A DNA stretch of 32,119 bases from Myxococcales bacterium (lineage in GTDB: Bacteria; Myxococcota_A; Polyangia; Palsa-1104; SHYY01), in assembly GCA_009692555.1 (NCBI GenBank), contig SHYY01000060.1, forward strand, positions 1 to 32,119, read 5' to 3'. Shown in pieces: positions 1-7,569 of this stretch. The number at the start of each line of letters is the position of its first letter. Within the stretch, counting starts at the first letter, position 1. Both the position numbers and the translations under genes were made by a program. The notes beneath the pieces are model-generated. The model searched no databases. It was not told the DNA's origin and saw nothing but the letters and a program-made list of their open reading frames with translations.

Positions 1-210
1 GACGGGCAGCAAGCTCGGAGAGCAACGTCGGCAATAGCCGACGGGCAGCAAGCTCGGAGAGCAACGTCGGCAATAGCCGACGGGCAGCAAGCTCGGAGAG
101 CAACGTCGGCAATAGCCGACGGGCAGCAAGCTCGGATTCGGAGAGCAACGTCGTGCCACCGCCCGTCGTCGGCAATAGCCGACGTGCAGCAAGCTCGGAG
201 AGCAACGGCG
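1..210 (+). repeat. 39-bp in-frame tandem repeat array
   Basis: Three identical 39-bp units occupy 1-39, 40-78 and 79-117. A fourth (118-180) carries insertions of 6 and 18 bp, and a fifth (181-210) is partial with substitutions. The unit encodes 13 residues, R-A-A-S-S-E-S-N-V-G-N-S-R. Both insertions are multiples of three and the frame without stops is that of the downstream protein, so the array is coding. It probably continues beyond the left edge. Identity between units implies recent expansion. Confidence 0.9.
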
Positions 211-1670
211 CGCCTGCCTACCACCGCGCCACCGCCCCGGTGCCGACCCACCTCACGAAGACCATCGCCGTGCTGCCGTTCCGCAACGGCGGCGCGTCCG
301 ACGAGGAGTACCTCGCCGACGGCCTCACCGACGATCTGATCGACAACCTCTCGATGGTCCACGGGCTGCGGGTGCGCTCGCGCGGCGGGGTGATGGCGCT
401 GAAGGGGATGGATCGCGACCCGCGTGGGCTCGGTCGCGAGCTCGGGGTCCAGGTGGTGGTCGAGGGGACCGTGCGGCGCGCCGGCGCGATGCTGCGGGTG
501 AGCACCCGCCTGATCGGCGTCGCCGACGGCTTCCAGCTCTGGGCACGCCGCTTCGATCGCCCGGCCGCCGATGTCTTCTCCGTCGGTGACGAGGTCTCCC
601 GGGCGATCGCCGAGGCGCTCGCGGTCGAGCCGGGCGGTCCGCCCCGCGAGTCCCCCACCGATCCGGAGGCGCTCGATCTCTACCTCCGCGCGCGCCACGA
701 ATACTTCCGGCAGCGCCGCGAGCCGGTGAACCGGGCGATCGCTCTCTTCGAGCAGGCGCTCGCCCGCGCCCCGGAGGATCCGACGATCCTCGCCGGCTAC
801 GCCATCGCCCGGGTGCGTCTGTGGTACCTGGGCGGCCCCGATGCGCGGCACTCCCACGAGCTCGCGCGGGCGGCGGCGGAGCGCGCGGTGGCGGCCGGCC
901 CCCACCTCGGCGAGCCACGGCTGGCGCTGGCCAGCGTGCTCCTCCACTCCCAGGATCCGGCAGGCGCGGCGCGCGAGCTCCAACGCGCGATCGCCGCTGC
1001 GCCGGGCCTCGCCGAGGCGCACGATCTGCTCGGACGCCTGATGGTCGACGTCGGCCGGATCCCCGAGGGGGCGCGCCACCTGCAGATCGCCCTCGCGCTC
1101 GAGCCCGGGCTCCCCCAGGCGCGCTGGGATCTCGCTCGCGCGCACGCCCTGCAGGGCGATCAGGCGAAGGTCGATGCGCTGCTCGACACTCCCGGCCCCG
1201 CTCCCGTCGACGAGCGGGGCCTCTGGTTCGCGCGGATCCGGAACGCGCTGTGGCGACGGGACTTCGACCGGATCGAGGAGTGCGCCCGCGCGCTCTCAGG
1301 CGTCGTCGGGCCCGGCGAGGCACCGATGGTCACCGCTCTCCTGGAGATCGTGCGCCACCGCCGCCTCCCCGAGGGGCCCCGCCCGGGGAAGGCCTCCGAT
1401 ACCGAGCTCTCCAACGAGGGGCGCCGTCGCCGCGCCGCCTACCTTCAGCTCGCCGCCGAAGGTGCGGCGGTGATCGACGCGCTGGAGCCCGCGCTCGCCA
1501 CCATCACCCTCGCCGTCGAGGCCGGGCTCCTCGACCTCGCGTGGCTCGATCGCTGCCCGGTGCTGGCATCGGTGCGCCCCGATCCCCGCTTCGCGGTCCT
1601 ACGGGCGCGCGTGGAGGCGCGGGTGGCCCCTGTGCTCGCGGCCCTCGCGGCACCCGCGGGGGAGCGATAG
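1..1670 (+). CDS. TolB-like/TPR domain protein, 5'-truncated (probable C-terminal part of a Ser/Thr kinase-type regulator)
   Basis: The reading frame is open from the window's left edge (full codons from base 3) to the TAG at 1668-1670, so the N-terminus lies outside. A GTG at 153 is an internal codon, because the tandem repeats upstream are in the same frame. Order of parts: a repeat-rich linker (about 70 residues seen), then a TolB/FlgO-like domain from the motif TIAVLPFRN through QLWARRFDR (about bases 260-620), then TPR-like helical repeats (about 660-1200), then a helical tail. In Myxococcota and Acidobacteria this TolB-like plus TPR module usually follows a protein kinase or a DNA-binding output domain, with no transmembrane segment between TPRs. 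The kinase half is an inference, since none of it is in the window. The role is probably signal transduction, with the TPRs binding partners. Confident on domains, not on the full architecture. Confidence 0.85.
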   Translation, partial: RAASSESNVGNSRRAASSESNVGNSRRAASSESNVGNSRRAASSDSESNVVPPPVVGNSRRAASSESNGAPAYHRATAPVPTHLTKTIAVLPFRNGGASDEEYLADGLTDDLIDNLSMVHGLRVRSRGGVMALKGMDRDPRGLGRELGVQVVVEGTVRRAGAMLRVSTRLIGVADGFQLWARRFDRPAADVFSVGDEVSRAIAEALAVEPGGPPRESPTDPEALDLYLRARHEYFRQRREPVNRAIALFEQALARAPEDPTILAGYAIARVRLWYLGGPDARHSHELARAAAERAVAAGPHLGEPRLALASVLLHSQDPAGAARELQRAIAAAPGLAEAHDLLGRLMVDVGRIPEGARHLQIALALEPGLPQARWDLARAHALQGDQAKVDALLDTPGPAPVDERGLWFARIRNALWRRDFDRIEECARALSGVVGPGEAPMVTALLEIVRHRRLPEGPRPGKASDTELSNEGRRRRAAYLQLAAEGAAVIDALEPALATITLAVEAGLLDLAWLDRCPVLASVRPDPRFAVLRARVEARVAPVLAALAAPAGER

Positions 1671-1730
1671 CGCATCGACCAGTTTACCGCTCCCGTCGCC
1701 GGTCGCATGACAGCCTGGCGAGAGCGCCTG

Positions 1731-1913
1731 TCAACCACCGTCGACCGGGATGTTCACGTAGCCCTCGCGAAGGAGGTCTTGAATGCGCTCCTTCAGGTCG
1801 CCGAACCCGGACGGGTGGACGGGCGGCTGGCCTTCGACGTGGAGATCGGGGCACAGCGATCGCCAGAAATCGGCGCTGGAGGCGGCGTCGAGCGCGAGGG
1901 GAGGCGTGGCCAT
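1731..1913 (-). pseudogene. Truncated N-terminal fragment, possibly of a 2-oxoglutarate/Fe(II)-type oxygenase
   Basis: This is a 60-codon ORF with strongly GC-rich third positions, from ATG at 1913 to TGA at 1731-1733. It sits 55 bp downstream of the neighbouring minus-strand gene's stop. The peptide (SADFWRSLCPDLHV near the start, LLREGYVNIP near the end) reads like the first 60 residues of a larger enzyme. In phytanoyl-CoA-dioxygenase-like proteins a helix followed by 'L.eeGyv.ip' precedes the catalytic fold, and everything after that is absent here. Only about 60 bp separate its stop from the convergent gene's stop at 1670, so there is no room for the rest. I favour a remnant; a genuine small protein is possible. 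The family assignment is weak. Confidence 0.45.
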
Positions 1914-1968
1914 CTCGCAGCAGGTTGCTACCGCTCGACCGCCTTCTGCAACCTTGGTCTGCCGGGCC

Positions 1969-3387
1969 TCATCCCTCGGGCGGGATCTCCGCCAGCAGCT
2001 TCACTGCCCGCTCGTAGCTCGGGACCAGCGCCACCGCGCGGGCGAGGCAGTCGCGCGCCTTTGCGTGGTTTCCCTGGAAACCGTGGAGTTCGCCGAGATT
2101 GGCCAGCGTGACGTGATGCTCGGTGCGGGCGAGCGACATCTCGTACCACTGGATGGCCTCGGTGAAGCGGTTGCGCCCGCGGCAGGTGCGGCCGAGCAGG
2201 AAGTCGAACTCGTAGTCGAGCGGGGCGATGCGCTGGCCGCGGCGCAGCGTGCGGTAGGCGGCGTCGAGGTAGCCGCCCTCCAGGCAGACCTCGCCCAGCG
2301 CGTAGAGGAGCTGCGGATCTTCCCGATCGATCTTGAGACAGCGACGGTAGAAGCGCGCCGCGGTGCGGTACTCCTTGCGCTCGTGGAAGGTGCGCGCCAC
2401 GTCGCGAAAGTCGATCAGATCCTCGCCGCTCTCGCCGCGGACGAACGCGCTGTGGAAGGCGCTGCGGAAGCGGTTTCCGACGGTGGCGGCGAACCGGATC
2501 GAGGCGCTGTGCACCGAGCGGAAGGGGTTTCGGCTGCGGAGGGTCACCCAGCCGGCCTCGCTCGCGACCGCGTCGAGGAGCGAGAAATTGACGTGGTGGC
2601 TCACCGAGTTGCCGTAGAGCTGCAGCCTGCCCTCGTGCTCGCCTTGCAGATCGTGCCGGTCGCTGCTCCCGTAATCGCTCACCATCGCCAGGCCGCCCGG
2701 CTTCATCAGCGACGACGAGATCCCCAGGAGAAAGTCGATGAACTCCTGCGGGTAGAGGAGCGTCGCCGGATCGAGTCCGGCCACCGCGCGCACCACCGCG
2801 CCGACGTGGGGCCCCGACGAGAAACGCCCCGCCAGCTCGACCTCGCGCCACGCCGACTCGACCTGCATCTCGGAGATCAGCTTCGAAGCGACCGGATCGC
2901 CGAGGTAGCCGTCGACGATCTCCGCCCCCGTGCGCGTATCCCCGTCGGCCACCTCGACCGCGATCGACGTGTATTGCTCGAAGAACGCCGCCCCGCGTCG
3001 GCGGAGCACCGCCGGGGGCGACACGCAGCAGACGTAGTTGGCGATCACCACCGAAGGCGTCAGCGACAGCTCCGTTCCGTCGACGCGCCTGAGATCGCCG
3101 GGCCGGCGCAGATCGAACAGCGCCTGCAGAAGCCGCCCCTCGACGAGGTGCCGCGCCAGCTCGGGCCTTGCCGTCGCCGTGCGCACCGTCTCCGGGTTGC
3201 GGTCCGACAGGCAGTAGATGAGCCGTGCCCGAAGCTGCCGCCCGGCGGCGCCGCAGTGACGGTCGAGCGCCGCCAGGAAATTTTCGGCGAACTGCCCCAG
3301 CCCGCTGCCGACCTCGAGCACCACGAAGGGCTCGCCCGGACGAAGCGCGCCCGCCGCCTCCACCTCGACGAAGAGACTCGTCACCAC
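1969..3387 (-). CDS. Class I SAM-dependent methyltransferase with C-terminal TPR repeats (5' end frameshifted)
   Basis: The N-terminal half has a SAM-binding glycine motif, VLEVGSGLGQF (about residues 23-33), then a Rossmann-like methyltransferase region with a later strand 'GGLAMVSDYGS'. The C-terminal roughly 150 residues are TPR-like helices (FHERKEYRTAARFYRRCLK, ALGEVCLEGGYLDAAYRTLR, TRCRGRN-type repeats). Such methyltransferase-TPR proteins are common in myxobacteria; the substrate is unknown. The listed start is the first GTG in this frame, but the protein sequence remains sensible upstream (YRATGNYGAARQHAQV) and then continues in another frame to an ATG at 3619. The intact gene should therefore span 1969-3619, overlapping the upstream DNA methyltransferase gene by about 68 bp in one operon. 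TPRs suggest a protein partner or protein substrate. Confidence 0.8.
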   Translation of the reverse strand: MVTSLFVEVEAAGALRPGEPFVVLEVGSGLGQFAENFLAALDRHCGAAGRQLRARLIYCLSDRNPETVRTATARPELARHLVEGRLLQALFDLRRPGDLRRVDGTELSLTPSVVIANYVCCVSPPAVLRRRGAAFFEQYTSIAVEVADGDTRTGAEIVDGYLGDPVASKLISEMQVESAWREVELAGRFSSGPHVGAVVRAVAGLDPATLLYPQEFIDFLLGISSSLMKPGGLAMVSDYGSSDRHDLQGEHEGRLQLYGNSVSHHVNFSLLDAVASEAGWVTLRSRNPFRSVHSASIRFAATVGNRFRSAFHSAFVRGESGEDLIDFRDVARTFHERKEYRTAARFYRRCLKIDREDPQLLYALGEVCLEGGYLDAAYRTLRRGQRIAPLDYEFDFLLGRTCRGRNRFTEAIQWYEMSLARTEHHVTLANLGELHGFQGNHAKARDCLARAVALVPSYERAVKLLAEIPPEG

Positions 3388-3432
3388 CTGCGCGTGCTGC
3401 CGCGCCGCCCCGTAGTTGCCGGTGGCGCGGTA

Positions 3433-3619
3433 GGGCGCCGCTGGTCCACGCCGAGATGCTGGCGGCCTCGTAGTAGGCGTCGGCCAGACGCCAGCGCAGG
3501 CTCTGCGGATGAGGAACGAAGTCTTCGAGCGTGACCCTCAGGACGAAAAGCTCAGCGACCGGATTTCGGGTCGCGCGGTGCGGCGCGCACGGCTCCGCCA
3601 CCCCGTGTGGCTCGATCAC
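3433..3619 (-). pseudogene. Out-of-frame N-terminal segment of the methyltransferase-TPR gene
   Basis: From ATG 3619 the minus strand reads a plausible N-terminus (VAELFVLRVTLEDFVPHP, then LRWRLADAYYEAASISAW) that does not continue sensibly past about 3440. The frame of the 1969-3387 CDS takes over there with PYRATGNYGAARQH. Removing one base in 3433-3444 would join the two as 'SISAW-TSG-PYRATGNYG'. This is either a real frameshift mutation or a one-base sequencing/assembly error. The start codon is uncertain because the segment overlaps the end of the upstream gene (stop at 3552-3554). Confidence 0.6.
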
Positions 3620-4946
3620 CGCCCGGTGCCTTGACAGTCGCGGGCCGCTCCGTCGTTCGTGGCTTCGTCGGTGCGCGCGGAGCGGAGGCCGTGGCCGTCG
3701 TGCAGCGCAGCGCTACCAGATGCTCCCGCCGCCCCGCCGTGAGCTGCCCCGCCGCCGGGGCGTAGACATCCGGGCGCGCTTGCGACGCCCACGCCACCAC
3801 CGAGAGCCGCGCCGCCACCGCCGCCCGCTTGAGCTCCTTGTCCCCCGCCACCGCGGTGTGTCCGACCGCCGAATCTCCGACGAGCAGATAGGCCCAGCCC
3901 CCCGGCCGCAGCACGCGGGCGATCTCCGCGACGTAGGCCGCCACATCGCTCGTCCACCGCTCGGGCGCCCCGCGACGCGAGCCGATCTCATCGCGATCCA
4001 GGTTCGGCGCTTCCAGCCCCAGCCAGCCGAAGCGCCGCGCGTGATGGCTCGCGTAATCGTAGGTACCGAGGTACGGCGGCGAGGTGATCACCACGTCCAC
4101 CGAGGCGCTTTCGAGGTGCGCCAGGCGACGCGCATCGCCGACGCTGACCGCGGGCGCGGGAGTCCCCGCCGGCACCCGCACCGCGAACGACCCCATCCGT
4201 CCCGCCAGCTCGGTCGCCTTGGCCGCGAAGTGGCGCGCCGCTGCCCCCCGAGGGATGTTCCGCTGCACCAGCGTCTCGTCGGTGTCGGAGCGCTGCAGCG
4301 ACACCTTGACCACGATCGACGACAGCACCAGGAGCAGCACGCCGCGCAGCTCGGCATCGTTCCCCGCCGCGGCGTCGATCGCCTCGCGCAGCGTCACCAG
4401 CTCCCGGAACACATGCGGCGGATACCGGCGCGGGTCATCGTAGCGCGTCTGCCGGCGCGGCTTTGCCGACGGTGCATCCGCCCGCCGCGACGCCCTCGCC
4501 GCCTCGCCGGCCCGCGCCGCTACGTGCTGCGCCACCGCCGCAATTTGCGCCCTGCGGTGCGCCGGCCAGAGGGTCGCCTTCAACCGCGCCAGCGCCACCG
4601 CGAGCGGATTGATGTCCACCCCGATCCCGGCGCGCCCCGCCAGCGCCGCCTCGACCAGCGTGGTGCCACTGCCCACGAACGGGTCGAGGATCACTCCCGC
4701 ATCGGGCGAGGCTTCCAGAAGCCGGCGCGGCACGAGCGGGTGGAAGCGCGCCGGGTAGCTGTGGAAGCCGTGGGTCAGCTCGCCCGGAACCCCGCTCGCC
4801 ACGACATCCAGCGCATGAGCGAGCAGCTCCGCGATCGGCCGCGCACCCCCCGCCTCCACGGGACCCCCAAGCAGCCCCGATAGCGCCCGGCGTGGACGCG
4901 GCAGCTCGGGGGAAGCGGGTGGCGTGGGCGGCCCTTCTGGCGGCAC
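3552..4946 (-). CDS. DNA (N4-cytosine/N6-adenine) methyltransferase, orphan
   Basis: Two diagnostic methyltransferase motifs are visible. Motif I is ILDPFVGSGTTLVEAA followed by GIGVDINPLA (SAM binding, about residue 90 from the chosen start). Motif IV is DVVITSPPYLGTYDY (about residue 290), the catalytic (D/N/S)PPY loop for exocyclic amino methylation. 'IARVLRPGGWAYLLVGDS' further on is a typical motif V-VI region. No restriction endonuclease gene is adjacent, so it looks like an orphan or regulatory enzyme, though RNA targets cannot be excluded. The frame opens at 5066, but the first 40 residues are basic and uninformative. I prefer GTG 4946 (VPPEGPPTPP), which lies 7 nt after a possible -10 TAGCAT. 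About 464 aa. Probably co-transcribed with the methyltransferase-TPR gene downstream. Confidence 0.85.
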   Translation of the reverse strand: MPPEGPPTPPASPELPRPRRALSGLLGGPVEAGGARPIAELLAHALDVVASGVPGELTHGFHSYPARFHPLVPRRLLEASPDAGVILDPFVGSGTTLVEAALAGRAGIGVDINPLAVALARLKATLWPAHRRAQIAAVAQHVAARAGEAARASRRADAPSAKPRRQTRYDDPRRYPPHVFRELVTLREAIDAAAGNDAELRGVLLLVLSSIVVKVSLQRSDTDETLVQRNIPRGAAARHFAAKATELAGRMGSFAVRVPAGTPAPAVSVGDARRLAHLESASVDVVITSPPYLGTYDYASHHARRFGWLGLEAPNLDRDEIGSRRGAPERWTSDVAAYVAEIARVLRPGGWAYLLVGDSAVGHTAVAGDKELKRAAVAARLSVVAWASQARPDVYAPAAGQLTAGRREHLVALRCTTATASAPRAPTKPRTTERPATVKAPGGDRATRGGGAVRAAPRDPKSGR

Positions 4947-5180
4947 GCGGCGGATGCTACCACGCCCCCGCTCCGCTGCGGTTGTGACGCAACTTGCAAG
5001 CCGCCACCGCCGATAACGTTCCCGTGAAGTTTCACGCCTCGGGCCTACCCTTGACACCGCCACCAAACAAAGGGATGCTCATGGGCCGCTCCATTTTCTT
5101 TAAAATGTTCCAGTTATTTCACGCAGTTGAGTCTCATGCTCGACCGCCAGGTCGGGTCGCCACCCGGTGAGGAGAAGTCG
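4947..5180. promoter_or_regulatory. Divergent intergenic region with candidate promoters
   Basis: This 234-bp gap separates the minus-strand DNA methyltransferase from the plus-strand gpD-like gene. Plus strand: TTGACA at 5051-5056 with only a weak -10 (GATGCT, 5074-5079), and an AT-rich stretch at 5092-5120 including TAAAAT at 5101-5106. Minus strand: TAGCAT read from 4959 to 4954, ending 7 nt before GTG 4946, a spacing that would give a leaderless transcript. These are motif matches only. Confidence 0.4.
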
Positions 5181-7499
5181 ATGCCGGCAAAGTCCAAAGA
5201 ACTGACGGTCACGATTGGCGGGAAGCGCATCCCCACCGACGACGTGTTCGAGATCATTGTCGATCTGGACGTGAACCAGCCCGATATGGCTCACATCACG
5301 ATCAGCAACATCAAGGGCGCGGGCAGCGCGGCGACCAAGCCAAAGGACCCGGTGGTGATCTCCTCCGGCGACGGGACGGTCTTCCAGGGCGACGTCACCG
5401 GGATCGAGCCACAGTTCGATCACTCGATGCCGGCGCGGGTGACGATCCGCGCGCTGAACAAGATGCACCTCCTCGCGCGCGGCCGGAAGTCCAAGACCTT
5501 CGAGAAGATGACCGATCAGGACATCGTCAAGAAGGTCTGCCAGGACGCCGGTCTGAGCGCCGACTGCGACAGCGATCCGAAGATCAAGTACGACCACGTC
5601 TACCAGCACAACCAGACCAACCTCGAGTTCATCCTCCAGCGCGCCGCCCGGATCGGGTACGAGGTGCACGTCGAGGACTCGAAGCTCTTCTTCAAGAAGC
5701 CCGCGAACAAGGACTCCGGGATCAAGCTCTCCTGGGGCGGCGGCGACGACAACGCGATCGACCGCTTCCGGCCTCGGCTCAGCTCGGCCAGCCAGCTGAA
5801 CAAGGTCACCGTCCACGGATGGGACCCGAAGAAGAAGAAGGAGATCATCGGCGTCGCTTCGGCGCAGGCGCAGTTCGGCGCCGACATGGGCGCGAGCGCG
5901 GCGCCGACGGCGGAGACCTTCGAGACCGACCGGCCGATCTACTCGCAGGAGGAGGCGAAGGCGATCGCCGAGAGCATCCTGCGCGAGCGGCAGATGCAGT
6001 ACGTCACCGGCGACATGCAGCTGCACGGGACGCCGAAGCTGAAGGCCGGGATGACGATCGACATCGACGTCCAGGATCCGAAGTTCAACGGCAAGTACTA
6101 CGTGGTCGGCGTGAAGCACCGCTACATCCACTCCACCGGCGGCGCGGGTGGGAGCGCCCACCAGGACGCCGGATTCCGCACGCTGGTCAAGGTCCAGCGC
6201 GACGCCAGCGGCAGCGGCGGCGGCGGCGCTGCCGACAAGGGCGGCGCTGACAAGGGCGGCGCTGACAAGGGCGGCGCTGACAAGGGCGGCGCCGACAAGG
6301 GCGGCGCCGACAAGGGCGGCGCCGACAAGGGCGGCGCCGACAAGGGCGGCGCCGACAAGGGCGGCGCCGACAAGGGCAAGGGCGGCGCCGACAAGGGCGG
6401 CGCCGACAAGGGCAAGGGCGGCGCCGACAAGGGCGGCGACAAGAACCAGAGCCAGAGCGACGACAACGCCAAGGGCGGCGACGACAAGAAGGGCGGCGAC
6501 GACAAGGGCGAGGGCCAGAAGGCGGACTCGAAGGACGGCAACAAGGCCGACGCCAAGGGCGAAGCCTCCGCCGAAGGGAAGAGCGAGAGCAAGGGCACCA
6601 AGGACTCGAAGAGCGCCTCGGCCGAAGGGAAAGCGGATGCGAAGGGTGAGGCCTCTGCCTCGGGTGAAACCAAGGCCGAGCAGAAGGGCAAGAACGCCGA
6701 GGCCAGCGAGAAGGCCGGCGGCGCGGGAGCCGCGGATGGCAAGGCGAGCGAAGAAGGCAAAGCGGACGCCTCGGCCGGCAAAACCAAGGGCGGCGCGGGC
6801 GCCAACGCTTCCGCCGAGAACAAGGGTCACGCCGACGGTGCGGCCGCTGGAGGCGGTGGCGCCGAAGGCAAGGGCAAGGTGGGCGACGACAAGAACAATG
6901 TGTCGGGCGGCGTCGCTGGCTCCGGCTCCGCCGCAGCGGCGGGCAACGTCGACCACGGGGTGAAGACCGACGTTGGCGTCAGCGTCGACAAGGATGGGAT
7001 CCACCAGCACGCGAACCTGGACGCCAAGGGTGCAGCCGAAGGCGCGGCGGGCGCAGCAGGCTCGGTCGCCGGCGGAGCGGTAGGCAAGGTCGCTGGCAAG
7101 GAGGTTGGCGCGGCGGCGGGCGGCTTCGCCGGCGCCGCGGCAGGTCAGGTCTCCGGCAAGGTCGCGGCCGAGCTCAAGGTCGAGCAGAAGTCCGACGTCG
7201 ACAAGAAGGGCAATGTCAGCCACAGCGAGGAGGTGAAGACCTCCAGCAGCGCCGATGGCAGCGCCAAGGGCGACGTCGACGCCAACGCCGGAAAGGGAAA
7301 GCAGTCGGCCAAGGCCGATGCAGGCGGCGGGAACACCTCCAGCGCCTCCGCCGGCAAGGGCGCCGCGACCTCCGACTCGAAGTCGTCGGCCTCGGCAGGC
7401 GACCGCGAGGCCAAGGGCGAGGGCCACGCCACGTCGAAGAAGGACGGCAAGGCCGGCGGCAGCGCCGACACCACCAAGGCGGAGCCAGAAAAGAAGTAG
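5181..7499 (+). CDS. Phage late control gpD/VgrG-like hub protein with long Gly/Ala/Lys/Asp repetitive tail
   Basis: Start ATG 5181 is chosen for the GAGGAG Shine-Dalgarno just upstream (about 5170-5175); the frame opens earlier, at 5127. Residues 1-350 resemble the gpD/VgrG baseplate-hub fold of contractile tails and injection systems: a beta-rich start (TVTIGGKRIPTDDVFEIIVD), 'FQGDVTGIEP', the hub helix pattern 'DIVKKVCQDAGL', 'NLEFILQRAARIGYEVHVEDSKLFF' split across strands, and a final 'GKYYVVGVKHRY'. From about residue 350 it becomes low-complexity: 12 GGADK pentapeptides, then roughly 350 residues of Lys/Asp/Ala/Gly/Ser with almost no aromatics. Near residues 619-665 there is a glycine-zipper-like stretch (GSVAGGAVGKVAGKEVGAAA). 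No sheath, tube or ATPase gene lies nearby, so it is solitary here. Domain call fairly sure; role unknown. Confidence 0.8.
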   Translation: MPAKSKELTVTIGGKRIPTDDVFEIIVDLDVNQPDMAHITISNIKGAGSAATKPKDPVVISSGDGTVFQGDVTGIEPQFDHSMPARVTIRALNKMHLLARGRKSKTFEKMTDQDIVKKVCQDAGLSADCDSDPKIKYDHVYQHNQTNLEFILQRAARIGYEVHVEDSKLFFKKPANKDSGIKLSWGGGDDNAIDRFRPRLSSASQLNKVTVHGWDPKKKKEIIGVASAQAQFGADMGASAAPTAETFETDRPIYSQEEAKAIAESILRERQMQYVTGDMQLHGTPKLKAGMTIDIDVQDPKFNGKYYVVGVKHRYIHSTGGAGGSAHQDAGFRTLVKVQRDASGSGGGGAADKGGADKGGADKGGADKGGADKGGADKGGADKGGADKGGADKGGADKGKGGADKGGADKGKGGADKGGDKNQSQSDDNAKGGDDKKGGDDKGEGQKADSKDGNKADAKGEASAEGKSESKGTKDSKSASAEGKADAKGEASASGETKAEQKGKNAEASEKAGGAGAADGKASEEGKADASAGKTKGGAGANASAENKGHADGAAAGGGGAEGKGKVGDDKNNVSGGVAGSGSAAAAGNVDHGVKTDVGVSVDKDGIHQHANLDAKGAAEGAAGAAGSVAGGAVGKVAGKEVGAAAGGFAGAAAGQVSGKVAAELKVEQKSDVDKKGNVSHSEEVKTSSSADGSAKGDVDANAGKGKQSAKADAGGGNTSSASAGKGAATSDSKSSASAGDREAKGEGHATSKKDGKAGGSADTTKAEPEKK
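6240..6443 (+). repeat. 15-bp tandem repeats encoding GGADK
   Basis: Twelve in-frame units encode GGADK between 6240 and 6431, interrupted by two 6-bp GGCAAG (GK) insertions and followed by a shortened GGDK copy ending at 6443. The first three units spell the alanine GCT and the remaining nine GCC; otherwise they are identical. This points to recent slippage expansion from two founder variants. Copy number is likely to vary between strains and is prone to assembly error. Confidence 0.92.
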
Positions 7500-7569
7500 C
7501 GAACCGTAGCTCCCCCGTCGCTGCGACCCGCGCGCGGGCTCCCTGCCGCCACCGCCTCTCCGAGGACCC

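Noticed and set aside
153..155. GTG as start of the TolB-like protein
   Set aside because: It lies inside an in-frame repeat array and has no convincing ribosome-binding site; the frame is open to the left edge.
1..210. CRISPR array
   Set aside because: Units are contiguous, without unique spacers, and are coding in the downstream frame.
1783..3534. 583-codon plus-strand ORF
   Set aside because: Opposite to the methyltransferase-TPR gene; His/Arg/Glu-rich shadow with no domain.
7526..7545. CCCGCGCGCGGG palindrome as a terminator between two genes
   Set aside because: Palindrome is common by chance at this GC content, has no loop and no T-run.
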